This document shows, piece after piece, positions 42,859-51,862 of a DNA stretch of 64,000 nucleotides (positions are counted from its first letter, which is position 1; every line of letters starts with the position of its first letter). The stretch covers positions 310,001 to 374,000 of the forward strand of contig NZ_JBAMHQ010000002.1 in the NCBI RefSeq assembly GCF_037081775.1, in the 5' to 3' direction. The translations under genes were made by a program, and so were the position numbers. A model generated the notes under the pieces. It did not search any database, had not been told where the DNA came from, and saw only the letters and a program-made list of their open reading frames with translations. This DNA is from Haladaptatus sp. ZSTT2 (GTDB lineage: Archaea > Halobacteriota > Halobacteria > Halobacteriales > Halococcaceae).

Positions 42859-44223
42859 TCAGAGCGGTGCGACGATGTCACGAACACTCGGCTGGTCGCG
42901 CAGCGCGAGCAGTTTGTCGACCGTCTCTTCTGCGACCGATTCGGACACGGCTCTCGTCGCACAATCGATGAACTTCGCCCGCAGTTCGGCGTCTGAAAGC
43001 GGATTGTTCGGCGTTCCCGGCGGCTCGGTGAGCGTCGCTTCGTAAGTGTCACCGTCCGTTGTCGTCAGTTCGACGAGCACGTCGTTCGATTTGTAGGGCA
43101 GGCTCTCATCGACCTCGAAAATCGCTCGCTCGCGCACACGTTGTACCGTCTCTTCCCCGATAGCATCGTCTTCGAAGGCGTCGAGTGAAACCGTATCGAG
43201 CGCCACCGCACACGCGAGGGCGTACTCCATCGAAAACTTCGCTTCGAGGCCGGTCTGCGGGTCGGGATGTGAAAGCGCGTCGCCCGCCCCACCGGAAGCC
43301 GTCGATTTGATTTGTTCGACGTCTGCTGGTTCGATGTCGTGAGTCGACACGAGGTCTTGGGCAGCGGCAATGCTCGTGTGGGTGAAGTAACAACACGGGT
43401 AGGCTTTGATGCTAATGCCCGTCTCAACCAGTCGCCACGGGTCACCGGGTGGTTTCGCCACCCGCTCTGCCCCCGTTCCGTACCGGTCCCAGAACCCACG
43501 TGACCCGCTTACTGCGGCCTCGTCTGCGGTGAAGCCTTCTGCAGCGAGTTGCGCGGCGGTGACGCCGGAGCGCCCGGACAATCCCGCGTGCAACGGCTTC
43601 GTCATCGACCCGAAGTTTCGCTTGAGCCCAGAGGGCATTGAGGCGGCGATGTTGAGCGCGCGTTTCGTCTCCTCAGCAGACAGCCCGAGGAGCTGCGAGG
43701 CTGCCGCCGCCGCCCCGAACGTCCCGAACGTGGCCGTCGGATGCCAGCCGAGTTCGTAGTGGGTGGGGCTGATTGGCTCTGCGACGTAGCACTCGGCTTC
43801 GTAGCCTGCGGCGAACGCCGTGATGAGGTCTTTGCCGCTCGCGTCAAGTTGCTCTGCGAGGGCGAGTGCGGGGGCGACCATCGGAACGCTCGGATGGCCG
43901 TCCATGGCCCACGAGAGGTCGTCGAAATCGAGTGCGTGACCCGCAGTACCGTTTGCGAGCACCGCGTCTGCGAGTGCGGCGTGGGTTCCGGTTCCGAGAA
44001 TTTTCACCCCGCCGTTTTCGGGTGCGGTCGGTGTGGCGATGGCGCTCGCGCGTTTGCCCGCGTCAGCGACGACGCCAGCGAGCGTGACGCCAACGGTATC
44101 TGCGAACGCTCGTTCGATGGTTTCGATGGTACTCTCGGGGACGTCCTTGTAGGACAACCCGGCGACGAACGTTGCGAGCACGTCTTCGGGAGTTTGGGTA
44201 GTCTCCGCTGACGACTGGGTCAT
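42859..44223 (-). CDS. MmgE/PrpD-family protein
   Basis: A 454-residue member of the MmgE/PrpD family (2-methylcitrate dehydratase, aconitate decarboxylase, iminodisuccinate epimerase). Seen: GTAGHALDFDDLSWAMDGHPSVPM near residue 90 (family signature with His/Asp; shown to 20 of its residues as GTAGHALDFDD and GHPSVPM) and GWHPTATFGTFGAAAAASQLL. No methylcitrate synthase is near. It is the third gene after hyuA-hyuB (64-nt gap), so a dehydratase, isomerase or epimerase step on a ring-opened acid is more likely (inference). Confidence 0.9.
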   Translation of the reverse strand: MTQSSAETTQTPEDVLATFVAGLSYKDVPESTIETIERAFADTVGVTLAGVVADAGKRASAIATPTAPENGGVKILGTGTHAALADAVLANGTAGHALDFDDLSWAMDGHPSVPMVAPALALAEQLDASGKDLITAFAAGYEAECYVAEPISPTHYELGWHPTATFGTFGAAAAASQLLGLSAEETKRALNIAASMPSGLKRNFGSMTKPLHAGLSGRSGVTAAQLAAEGFTADEAAVSGSRGFWDRYGTGAERVAKPPGDPWRLVETGISIKAYPCCYFTHTSIAAAQDLVSTHDIEPADVEQIKSTASGGAGDALSHPDPQTGLEAKFSMEYALACAVALDTVSLDAFEDDAIGEETVQRVRERAIFEVDESLPYKSNDVLVELTTTDGDTYEATLTEPPGTPNNPLSDAELRAKFIDCATRAVSESVAEETVDKLLALRDQPSVRDIVAPL

Positions 44224-44287
44224 GATAGTGGGTGTTTGGGCGAGGGTGGCTAAAAGATTGTGTCACCGAGCCACACAGCCCGCCGAT

Positions 44288-46096
44288 TCAGGCGCGCAGT
44301 TCGGTGGTCGCAGCCATGTCGAGTTCGCCGTCTTCGATGACGACGCCGTAGTTCTCGCGGGCGTCTTCGACCGAGACGAGCCCATCGAGATAGTCCTCGT
44401 ACACCTGTGCAGCGGGGCGCTCGTGTGGGTCGCCATAACCGCCACCGCTCGCGGTTTTGATGAGCACGCGGTCGTTCGCCTCGAACTTGTAACCCGATTC
44501 CTTCGAGTTCAAGTCGATGACTTCGCCGTCTGCTTTGATGTGTTTGAGGTCACCGTGAGTCCCCTCGCCGCCGCCGAACAGCCCGTGTGGGCGGTAGGTG
44601 TTCCCGTCGCCCTCCATCGTCATCACAGCGTTCGTGAGGAAGCGCGACTCGCGGACGATGCCGTGGCCGCCGCGGTGCTTGCCCGCGCCGTGGCCGTCCT
44701 CGCGGAGGTGGTAGCGTTCGACGCGCATCGGATGGGAGAGTTCGATGTCCTCGACCGGCCGATTTTTCGTGTTGTGAACAAGCGCGTCGACCGCATCGAG
44801 GCCGTCTGCGGCCGGGCGGCCCCCGTAGGAGCCTTCGTTGACTTCGAGATACACCCAGTATTCGCCCTTGTCGTCGGTGCCGCCGTAGCTGACGAAGTAC
44901 ACCTGTCCGCAGGTGCCGGCGCACACTTTGTCTGGTAAGGCGTCCGCGAGCGCCTTGATGATGAGGTCGCTCATCTTGTCCACCTGGTTGATGCGGGCGA
45001 ACGCCGAGGTTGGCGGCGTCGGATTGAACATACAACCCGGGCGCGCCTTCGGATGGACCGGTTTGAACGTCCCCGAGTTCTGTGGCAGGTACTCGTCGCG
45101 CACGAAGGTGTCCATCAGCAGCGACCGGATGGTAAAGTAGATACACACGTCCGTAGAGCCGTGGAACGGGACGTTGTACCCCGTCGGCGTCTGGTCTGCG
45201 GACTCACTCATGTCCACCGTGATGTCGCTGCCATCAACGGTGACTTCGACGGCGATTTTCAGGCGTTTGCCACGATTGCGCCCGTCGTCGTCTAAGTAGT
45301 CTTCTGCGTAGTAGGTGCCGTCTGGAATCTTACGAATCTCGTTTCGAAGCAGGGCTTCTGCGTAGTCCATGAGCGCCTCACCGGCGTTCTGGATTTCTTC
45401 TAAGCCGTACTTTTCGACGAGCGCGAGATAGCGGTCTTTGCCCACGTTACACGAGGAAATCTGGGCTTGCAGGTCACCGATGACTTCGCGCGGGGTGCGC
45501 ACGTTGTCCTCAATGAAGTTCCAGATTTCATCGACGCGTTCGCCCTCGTCGAACACTTTGGTCGCCCGAAAGAGGCTGCCTTCCGCGTACATGTCCTCTA
45601 AGTCGATGGCGAGGCCGGGCGTCGCAGAGCCGATGTCCAAGTGGTGAGCCGTGTTCGCAGACCATGCGATGTGTTCGCCCTCGTAGAAGATGGGGACGGC
45701 GACCGCAATGTCCGGCGAGTGGCTCGCGCCGTAGTGAGGGTGGTTGTGGATGAACACGTCGCCTTCGTTGATGATGTCCTCGCGTTCGACACCGCGCTCT
45801 TCGAAGGTGTCGTACATCCCCTGTAAGTAGCCAATGAGCGAGCCAACGTGCATCGGCGTCGAGTCGCTTTCACACAGCTCTCTGCAGTCGGTCGTGAAGA
45901 TGCCTGCGCCCATGTCCTCGCTCTCCCTGATAATCGAGGAGTACGACGAGCGGATGAGCTTGTAGCCCATCTCTTGGGCAATCGTATCGAGTTCGCCGCC
46001 GATGACTTGCATCGTGACGGGGTCGATATCGCGGTCTTTCAGGATGTCTATCGCGCTGGTCTGTACCGTCTCGTCCTCTGGTCTGTCTGAACTCAT
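44288..46096 (-). CDS. hyuB: HyuB-type subunit of a hydantoinase/oxoprolinase-family enzyme, copy 1
   Basis: A 602-residue HyuB-family protein (N-methylhydantoinase B, acetophenone or acetone carboxylase beta-type). Seen: MQVIGGELDTIAQEMG near the N terminus, GDVFIHNHPHYGASHSPDI, DLQAQISSCNVG, and the C-terminal TASGGGYGDPHERP. It pairs with HyuA for ATP-dependent hydrolysis or carboxylation of cyclic amides or ketones. It overlaps hyuA (upstream) by 4 nt; the MmgE/PrpD gene follows. Confidence 0.93.
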   Translation of the reverse strand: MSSDRPEDETVQTSAIDILKDRDIDPVTMQVIGGELDTIAQEMGYKLIRSSYSSIIRESEDMGAGIFTTDCRELCESDSTPMHVGSLIGYLQGMYDTFEERGVEREDIINEGDVFIHNHPHYGASHSPDIAVAVPIFYEGEHIAWSANTAHHLDIGSATPGLAIDLEDMYAEGSLFRATKVFDEGERVDEIWNFIEDNVRTPREVIGDLQAQISSCNVGKDRYLALVEKYGLEEIQNAGEALMDYAEALLRNEIRKIPDGTYYAEDYLDDDGRNRGKRLKIAVEVTVDGSDITVDMSESADQTPTGYNVPFHGSTDVCIYFTIRSLLMDTFVRDEYLPQNSGTFKPVHPKARPGCMFNPTPPTSAFARINQVDKMSDLIIKALADALPDKVCAGTCGQVYFVSYGGTDDKGEYWVYLEVNEGSYGGRPAADGLDAVDALVHNTKNRPVEDIELSHPMRVERYHLREDGHGAGKHRGGHGIVRESRFLTNAVMTMEGDGNTYRPHGLFGGGEGTHGDLKHIKADGEVIDLNSKESGYKFEANDRVLIKTASGGGYGDPHERPAAQVYEDYLDGLVSVEDARENYGVVIEDGELDMAATTELRA

Positions 46097-48192
46097 GGTT
46101 CCCTCCGCAGTTGAATCGCACCGTTCTGTAACACCGTCGCCGTCCAGCCCGGATTGATGACGACTGTGCTGTCGAACTCGTCAACGATGGCTGGGCCGTC
46201 TATGACGTTCCCTGCGGTCAATTCGTCGCGGTCGTAGCGCGGGACGGTCAGTTCATCAGGTGCCGCAGAATCACCGAAGAACACCGTCGTTTCAGTTGTC
46301 TGTGCGTCGCTTGGGTCTTCGCCGCCTTCATCGACTGGCTTTGGTTCATAGGAGTGAATATCCCCGATGGCGGTCACGCGCATATTGAGCAGGACCACCG
46401 GGTCGGCCTCGAAGTAGTGACCGTACTCGGCTTCGTGTTTCTGCTCGAACTTCTCGCGCATGCGCTCGTGCCAGTCGCCGTCGGTCGAATCGAACTCGAT
46501 ACTCAACTCGTAGCCTTGGCCTTCGTACAGACAGTCGATTGTCCGCTCGAACTGCCAGTGAGACTCGTCGATTTCGTCGCGTTCGAGTTGCTCGCGGCCG
46601 TTCGCTTCGAGTCGGTCGAACGCCTCGTCGATGTACTCTGTGGACACGGTTTCGAGTCGCTGACTCACGGTTTGCTGGAAGTCGTATTTGACGTTCCCCG
46701 TGAGCAGGCCACGCGCGGAGGCGATGCCGGGTGACGGTGGAATGAGGACGGTCGAAACTTCGAGTTCCTCTGCGATGCTCGCCGCGTGCATTGGTCCTGC
46801 GCCGCCGAAGGCGACAATCGTGTACTCGCGTGGGTCGTATCCGCGCTGGACGGTCTGTTCGCGAATCGCCCGGTACATGTTCGTGTTCGCCACTTCGAGC
46901 GTGGCGAGGGCGGCGTGTTCTGGCGTCTCGAAGCGCGACTGGTCGACGCGCTCACACAGCTGTGTCTGGATGGCGTTCACCGCGAGCTTCTTGTCGATGT
47001 CGAGGTTGCCGCCGAGGAAGGCGTCGGGGTCGATGCGGCCGAGTGTGAGTTGTGCGTCGGTCGTCGTTGGCTGGTCGTTGCCCAGTCCGTAACACACCGG
47101 TCCAGGGTCTGCACCCGCGCTTTTCGGGCCGACGTTGAAGCCCATCGCGCCGTCGAACCAGGCGATTGACCCACCACCCGCCCCAATTGTAGCGATATCG
47201 AGCATCGGGACGATGGCCGGATAGCCACCGACCATGCTGTCGCGGGGGTCACGTTCGAGGACGCGACCCGGAACCACGGAGATGTCCGCGCTCGTCCCGC
47301 CCATGTCGAGCATGATGAGATTTGGCTGGTCGACGGACTTTCCTTCGAACTCAGCCGAAAGCACCCCGGCGGCCGGGCCGGAGACGAGTGTCGTCACTGG
47401 CTGTTCGGCCACATTCTGGAGGCTCGCCATCCCGCCGTTCGACTGCATGATGAGGATTTCTGCGTCGAAGCCTTCCTCAGTGAGTCGGTCTTGGAGGCGT
47501 GAGAGATACGTGGACATCACGGGTGCGAGGCGGGCGTTAATCGCCGTGGTCGTAAAGCGCTCGAACTCACGGAACTGTGAGATGACTTCGTGAGACGTCG
47601 AGACGAACAGGTCGGGATAGTGTTCCTCGATGAGTTCCTTCGTCCGCGCCTCGTGGGCAGAATTCAGGTATGAATGGAGGTAGCAGACGGCGACCGATTC
47701 GACGCCGTCGGCCACGAGTTCTTCGACTGCGGTCAAAACCTCATCTTCGTCAAGCGGGGTGACCACGTCACCAGGTGGATGGATTCGCTCTGTGACTTCC
47801 TTTCGGTGGCGTCGTTCGACGATGGGTTGTTCTTGCCACTGAATCGTTTGCTGCAGCGAGAAGCTGTGTGGCTTGCGGTGACGTCCGATGTGGAGGATGT
47901 CTCTGAACCCACGCGTCGTGAGCATTCCGGTCGTCGCACCTTCGTGTTCCAAAAGCGCATTCGTTGCGACGGTCGTTCCGTGAAGAATCTGGTCGACTTC
48001 GCCCGGTTCGATGCCCGCGAGCTTGCAGATTTCAACGATGCCAGTCACCGTCGATTTCGACGGGTCGGTTGTAGACGGTGTTTTATAGATAAATTCGTCC
48101 TCGTCCGTGACAAGGATGACGTCAGTGTTCGTCCCACCAACGTCCACCCCGATGCGTACACTGGCGAGGCTACTACTGGTACTGCTTGACAT
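46093..48192 (-). CDS. hyuA: HyuA-type ATP-binding subunit of a hydantoinase/oxoprolinase-family enzyme, copy 1
   Basis: A 699-residue HyuA-family protein with an ASKHA-type ATP-binding core: VRIGVDVGGTNTDVILV at the N terminus, LHGTTVATNALLE, LDMGGTSADISVV, and AFGGAGPMHAASIAEEL. The likely start is one of three close ATGs (48192, 48198, 48222); 48192 is used since a TATA-like GATTATG lies about 28 nt before it. First gene of hyuA-hyuB-mmgE. The substrate could be a hydantoin, 5-oxoproline analogue or ketone; neighbouring genes favour a cyclic amide. Confidence 0.92.
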   Translation of the reverse strand: MSSSTSSSLASVRIGVDVGGTNTDVILVTDEDEFIYKTPSTTDPSKSTVTGIVEICKLAGIEPGEVDQILHGTTVATNALLEHEGATTGMLTTRGFRDILHIGRHRKPHSFSLQQTIQWQEQPIVERRHRKEVTERIHPPGDVVTPLDEDEVLTAVEELVADGVESVAVCYLHSYLNSAHEARTKELIEEHYPDLFVSTSHEVISQFREFERFTTTAINARLAPVMSTYLSRLQDRLTEEGFDAEILIMQSNGGMASLQNVAEQPVTTLVSGPAAGVLSAEFEGKSVDQPNLIMLDMGGTSADISVVPGRVLERDPRDSMVGGYPAIVPMLDIATIGAGGGSIAWFDGAMGFNVGPKSAGADPGPVCYGLGNDQPTTTDAQLTLGRIDPDAFLGGNLDIDKKLAVNAIQTQLCERVDQSRFETPEHAALATLEVANTNMYRAIREQTVQRGYDPREYTIVAFGGAGPMHAASIAEELEVSTVLIPPSPGIASARGLLTGNVKYDFQQTVSQRLETVSTEYIDEAFDRLEANGREQLERDEIDESHWQFERTIDCLYEGQGYELSIEFDSTDGDWHERMREKFEQKHEAEYGHYFEADPVVLLNMRVTAIGDIHSYEPKPVDEGGEDPSDAQTTETTVFFGDSAAPDELTVPRYDRDELTAGNVIDGPAIVDEFDSTVVINPGWTATVLQNGAIQLRREP

Positions 48193-48351
48193 ACACATAC
48201 CCACCTTATCGGTCATCCACATAATCGTTTCTCCCCGGGTGATGACACGTCTACCCGCTCCGCACGGGTTTTTCGTGGAGAACCGTCTCCGCCCGGAACC
48301 CCAGACGACCATTTATGTCGTGGTGTCGTGTCGGTACTATCGTGAGCCACC

Positions 48352-48786
48352 ATGCCAGAGACGACTGTAACTGAACTCACGACGGAAGTAGAGTGGCGCG
48401 CCGCCTACCCCGTCATGGCCGAACTCAGACCGATACCCGAAGAACAGTACATGACCTACCTGCGAACCATGGCCGACGAGGGGTATCGCCTGTTCGGATT
48501 GTTCGAAGGCGACGATCTGCTCGCGGTCGGCGGTGTACGGATTTCAACGACGTTCTATCACGGTTCGCACATCTGGGTGTACGACCTCGTAACCCGCGAA
48601 GACCGCCGGTCTGAGGGTCACGGCGAGACACTGTTGGCGCACTTAGAGCAATGGGGCGCAGACCGTGGCTGTGCAGTCATCGAGTTGGCATCCGGTCTCT
48701 GGCGCGACGACGCCCACCGATTTTACGAAAACAGGATGGACTACGAGCGCTACTGCTACACCTTCAAAAAAGACTTACACGAATAA
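48352..48786 (+). CDS. GNAT-family acetyltransferase
   Basis: A 144-residue single-domain GNAT. The acetyl-CoA pyrophosphate-binding motif A is represented by DLVTREDRRSEGHGETLLAHL (Q/R-x-x-G-x-G/A type), and motif B by RFYENRMDYERYCYTF. Divergent from hyuA with a 159-nt promoter space holding TATA-like TTTATG. Substrate unknown; a small-molecule amine acetyltransferase is possible. Confidence 0.86.
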   Translation: MPETTVTELTTEVEWRAAYPVMAELRPIPEEQYMTYLRTMADEGYRLFGLFEGDDLLAVGGVRISTTFYHGSHIWVYDLVTREDRRSEGHGETLLAHLEQWGADRGCAVIELASGLWRDDAHRFYENRMDYERYCYTFKKDLHE

Positions 48787-48862
48787 CACGACTCTCCGAT
48801 ATTTGGTAGCGTTTCCCGTGGGCACCTTTATCATGTAGTTCTGCCAACTTGGTGGCAGACAG

Positions 48863-49297
48863 ATGATTGAGCGAATTCTCATCGCCGTCGGTGAAGAGCG
48901 CATGAATATCGAGGAACTGACCGAGCGCGCGGTCGAAATTGCGGCCGCGTTCAACGCGCACGTCACGCTGTTGCGGGTGTATTCAGAATCCGAGTTCAAA
49001 CACCTCCTCTCCGACTTTAAGTACGACTCGGCAGACCCCTCCGATATGGCAAAACGAAACACCGTGGTCAGCCAAGCCGCGCGCATTGTGAGTGACGCCG
49101 GGCTAGAGCGAACCGTCGTCGGCCTTGTTGGCAACCCGGCCCACGAAGTCGTCGACTACGTCGATACCCACGACATCGACCATGTGTTCATCGGTGGCCG
49201 GAAACGGAGCCCGACCGGCAAGGCGCTGCTCGGGAGTACGAGCCAAGACATTATTCTCGGCCTTTCCGTTCCGTGTACCGTGTTCCAACTCGGCTAA
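48863..49297 (+). CDS. UspA-type universal stress protein, second copy
   Basis: A 144-residue Usp. ATP-binding motif GGRKRSPTGKALLGSTSQD at the C terminus, nearly the same as in the protein at 4268-4696; N terminus MIERILIAVGEERMN. TATA-like CTTTATCA (48826-48833) about 30 nt upstream. Stands between the GNAT gene and the tandem ABC ATPases; role not known. Confidence 0.92.
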   Translation: MIERILIAVGEERMNIEELTERAVEIAAAFNAHVTLLRVYSESEFKHLLSDFKYDSADPSDMAKRNTVVSQAARIVSDAGLERTVVGLVGNPAHEVVDYVDTHDIDHVFIGGRKRSPTGKALLGSTSQDIILGLSVPCTVFQLG

Positions 49298-49405
49298 TCG
49301 CGCGTCTGCAGGCGGATTGCTCCCCGTTGACCCACTCACATTCTTCAGATAATTGTCTGAAATTTGTCCCAAAACATTAAAGCCACTGTTGGCGATTCAC
49401 CAATC

Positions 49406-50554
49406 ATGAGTGCGCTTAGCAAAGGCGAGGATATCATTTCCATCTCCTCACTCGAAAAGTCCTTTGCAAACGAACAAGTACTACGGGGAATCGATTTCAC
49501 CGTCAAACCCGGCGAGTTCTGTGTCGTCGTTGGACCGAGTGGCAGTGGAAAATCGACCCTGCTCAAATCGATTGCAGGCGTCGTTTCGTTCGACAACGGC
49601 TCGATTCGTCTCGACGGCGAGAATGTCGACGACGTGCCCGTCGAAGACCGAAATCTGGGCTACGTGTTCCAAGACTTCGAAGAACGGCTCTTTCCGCACA
49701 TGACCGTTGGCGAAAACGTCGCGTTCGGGCTTCACCAATCGGACGAGTCGTTTTCCGAGGCCGAGATTGACGAAAAGATAGACGAGGTCCTCGACATGCT
49801 CGCCATCGGTGAAACCAAAAACAGCAAGCCCTCAGAGCTGAGTGGTGGCCAACAACAGCGCGTCGAACTCGCCCGTCAGCTTGTCCGTGAGTGTGACGTG
49901 ATGCTCTTAGACGACCCGCTTGCAGACCTTGACTACAAGCTGCAAAAGCGCATGGAGTTGGAGATGCGCCGCATCCACGAGTCCATGGGGAGTACGTTCG
50001 TCTACGTGACCCACAACCAGGACCAGGCGCTCAAGCTCGCGGACAAACTCGTGGTGATGAACCACGGGATGATAGAGCAAGTCGGGACGCCTGACGAAGT
50101 GTACCGCCGCCCCGAAACCGCCTTCGTTGGCCGGTTTATCGGTGACTCGAACCCGCTGCTCGGAACCGTCCGTGAAACCACCGCGACACATACCGTCGTC
50201 GACACGCCACAGGGCGACGTAGTCGCTGAGGCACACAACGGCCCGTTCCCCGATGGCACCGAGACGATGGTGCTCATCCGCCCGGAGAATATCACCATCG
50301 GCAACGAAGCCGCAACGAAGGAAAACACGTTCGCCGCAACTGTCGTCGGCAGAACCTACACGGGCGAGGAAACGGAGTTCAGTGTCTCGATTGGCGAGGA
50401 TACAGAAGAGTTCCAGATTGTCGTGACCGGCAACGTCCCGCTCGAAGCGATTGGCGACCAGACGACGATTGGCTGGGACGCCACAGACGCCATCGCCTAC
50501 GATACGCTGAGCGTAGTCGATACCGTGACCGTCGATGACCTGATGGAGGTGTAA
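49406..50554 (+). CDS. PotA-type ABC ATPase A, with Walker B Glu replaced by Asp
   Basis: A 382-residue importer ATPase with a C-terminal TOBE/OB region. Walker A GPSGSGKST (43-51), signature LSGGQQQRV canonical, Walker B VMLLDDPLADLD: residue 170 is Asp where the catalytic Glu normally stands; H-loop VTHNQ. ATG 49406 is used since a TATA-like ACATTAAAG is about 28 nt upstream. The next gene starts 2 nt later, and its changes are complementary (signature LSAGQ, Walker B intact), so the pair probably works as a heterodimer with one catalytic site. Confidence 0.92.
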   Translation: MSALSKGEDIISISSLEKSFANEQVLRGIDFTVKPGEFCVVVGPSGSGKSTLLKSIAGVVSFDNGSIRLDGENVDDVPVEDRNLGYVFQDFEERLFPHMTVGENVAFGLHQSDESFSEAEIDEKIDEVLDMLAIGETKNSKPSELSGGQQQRVELARQLVRECDVMLLDDPLADLDYKLQKRMELEMRRIHESMGSTFVYVTHNQDQALKLADKLVVMNHGMIEQVGTPDEVYRRPETAFVGRFIGDSNPLLGTVRETTATHTVVDTPQGDVVAEAHNGPFPDGTETMVLIRPENITIGNEAATKENTFAATVVGRTYTGEETEFSVSIGEDTEEFQIVVTGNVPLEAIGDQTTIGWDATDAIAYDTLSVVDTVTVDDLMEV

Positions 50555-50556
50555 TC

Positions 50557-51747
50557 GTGTCCAACACAAATCTCGAAAATCAACCGCACGCAAGTACCGC
50601 CGAAGACCGTTCTGACGTACTCCGAGTCGAAGACCTGACGAAAATTTACCCCGATGGGACGCTCGCTGTCGACAGCATCTCCTTTAGCATCAAAGAGGGC
50701 GACTTCTGTGTCGTCATCGGCCCCTCTGGCTGTGGGAAATCGACCACGCTCCACTCGCTTGTCGGGAAGATCAAGCCAACCGAAGGCAGCGTCATCTTAG
50801 ACGGCAAGGACATCACGAACACGCCAACGTACCACCGCGACATCGGCCTCGTGTTCCAGGATTTCCAGCTGTTCCCCCACCTCACCGTGGCCGAGAACGT
50901 CGTCTACGGCTTAAAACGGATGAAGCTCACAGAGGACGTCATCGACGAACGGCTCGAAAACGTCCTCGAGATGATGCAGCTCCACGAACTGCGCGACCGC
51001 CAGCCCCGCGAACTCTCCGCCGGGCAGAAACAGCGCGTTGCCCTCGCCCGCAGTCTGGTGCTCGAACCGAAGCTGCTGTTGCTCGACGAGCCGCTTGGCG
51101 ACATGGACTACAAACTCCAAAAGAAAATGGAGCGCGAGCTGCTGCGCATCCACCGCGAACTCGACACCACCTTCGTCTACGTGACCCACGACCAGACCCA
51201 AGCGATGCGGCTCGCAGACCAAATCGTGGTCATGAACGGCGGGAAAATCGAGCACTCCGGGCCGGTCGATGAAGTGTACAACAGACCGAACACCGCGTTC
51301 GTCGCGGCGTTCGTCGGAGACTCGAACCTGTTCGATGGCGAACTCGTCGCGCTCTCAGACGACGAAACCCGTGCGACCATCAAGACCAAACTTGGCGAGT
51401 TCACGGTGAGCACCGACAACCTCGAATCCGAGCCGAGTTCGCTCGTCGGCAAGCGCGTTCCGTTCGCCGTGCGTCCACAGTACCTCTCGCTCGACGATAA
51501 AGCCGAGAACACCATCGAGTGTGCGGTCAAAGACGTGCTCTACCAGTCTGGCTCCGGTACGCAGATGATTCTCACTGCGACGACCGAGGAGGGAGAAACC
51601 GAGGAGATTCAGTTAAAATCCGAGGAGAAGCTCACCGTTGACAGCGACCGGGTGACGGTTGGCTGGGACGCAGCAAACACCATCATCTTAGAACGGACGA
51701 GCGTGTTAGAAGACATCGACCTCGAAACCGACATCCTCGGCAAGTAA
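50557..51747 (+). CDS. PotA-type ABC ATPase B, with altered signature LSAGQ
   Basis: A 396-residue importer ATPase with C-terminal TOBE region. Walker A GPSGCGKST, Walker B LLLLDEPLGDMD with Glu178 intact, H-loop VTHDQ. The signature motif is LSAGQ (Ala155) instead of LSGGQ. Start is GTG, 2 nt after the stop of ATPase A. Together with A this gives one canonical composite site (A signature + B Walker motifs) and one degenerate site (B signature + A Walker motifs). Partner permeases and receptor lie at 55690, 57942 and 59406. Confidence 0.92.
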   Translation: MSNTNLENQPHASTAEDRSDVLRVEDLTKIYPDGTLAVDSISFSIKEGDFCVVIGPSGCGKSTTLHSLVGKIKPTEGSVILDGKDITNTPTYHRDIGLVFQDFQLFPHLTVAENVVYGLKRMKLTEDVIDERLENVLEMMQLHELRDRQPRELSAGQKQRVALARSLVLEPKLLLLDEPLGDMDYKLQKKMERELLRIHRELDTTFVYVTHDQTQAMRLADQIVVMNGGKIEHSGPVDEVYNRPNTAFVAAFVGDSNLFDGELVALSDDETRATIKTKLGEFTVSTDNLESEPSSLVGKRVPFAVRPQYLSLDDKAENTIECAVKDVLYQSGSGTQMILTATTEEGETEEIQLKSEEKLTVDSDRVTVGWDAANTIILERTSVLEDIDLETDILGK

Positions 51748-51862
51748 CTGGCAGCCGGCGGACGGTTTTCGACTGGATTTTATCAATCGCGTTTCAGGTG
51801 AGACGCGACGTGCGTGCTAACCGTACACAAATACTTATTGCGCACTTCTGAGAGTGTCTACT

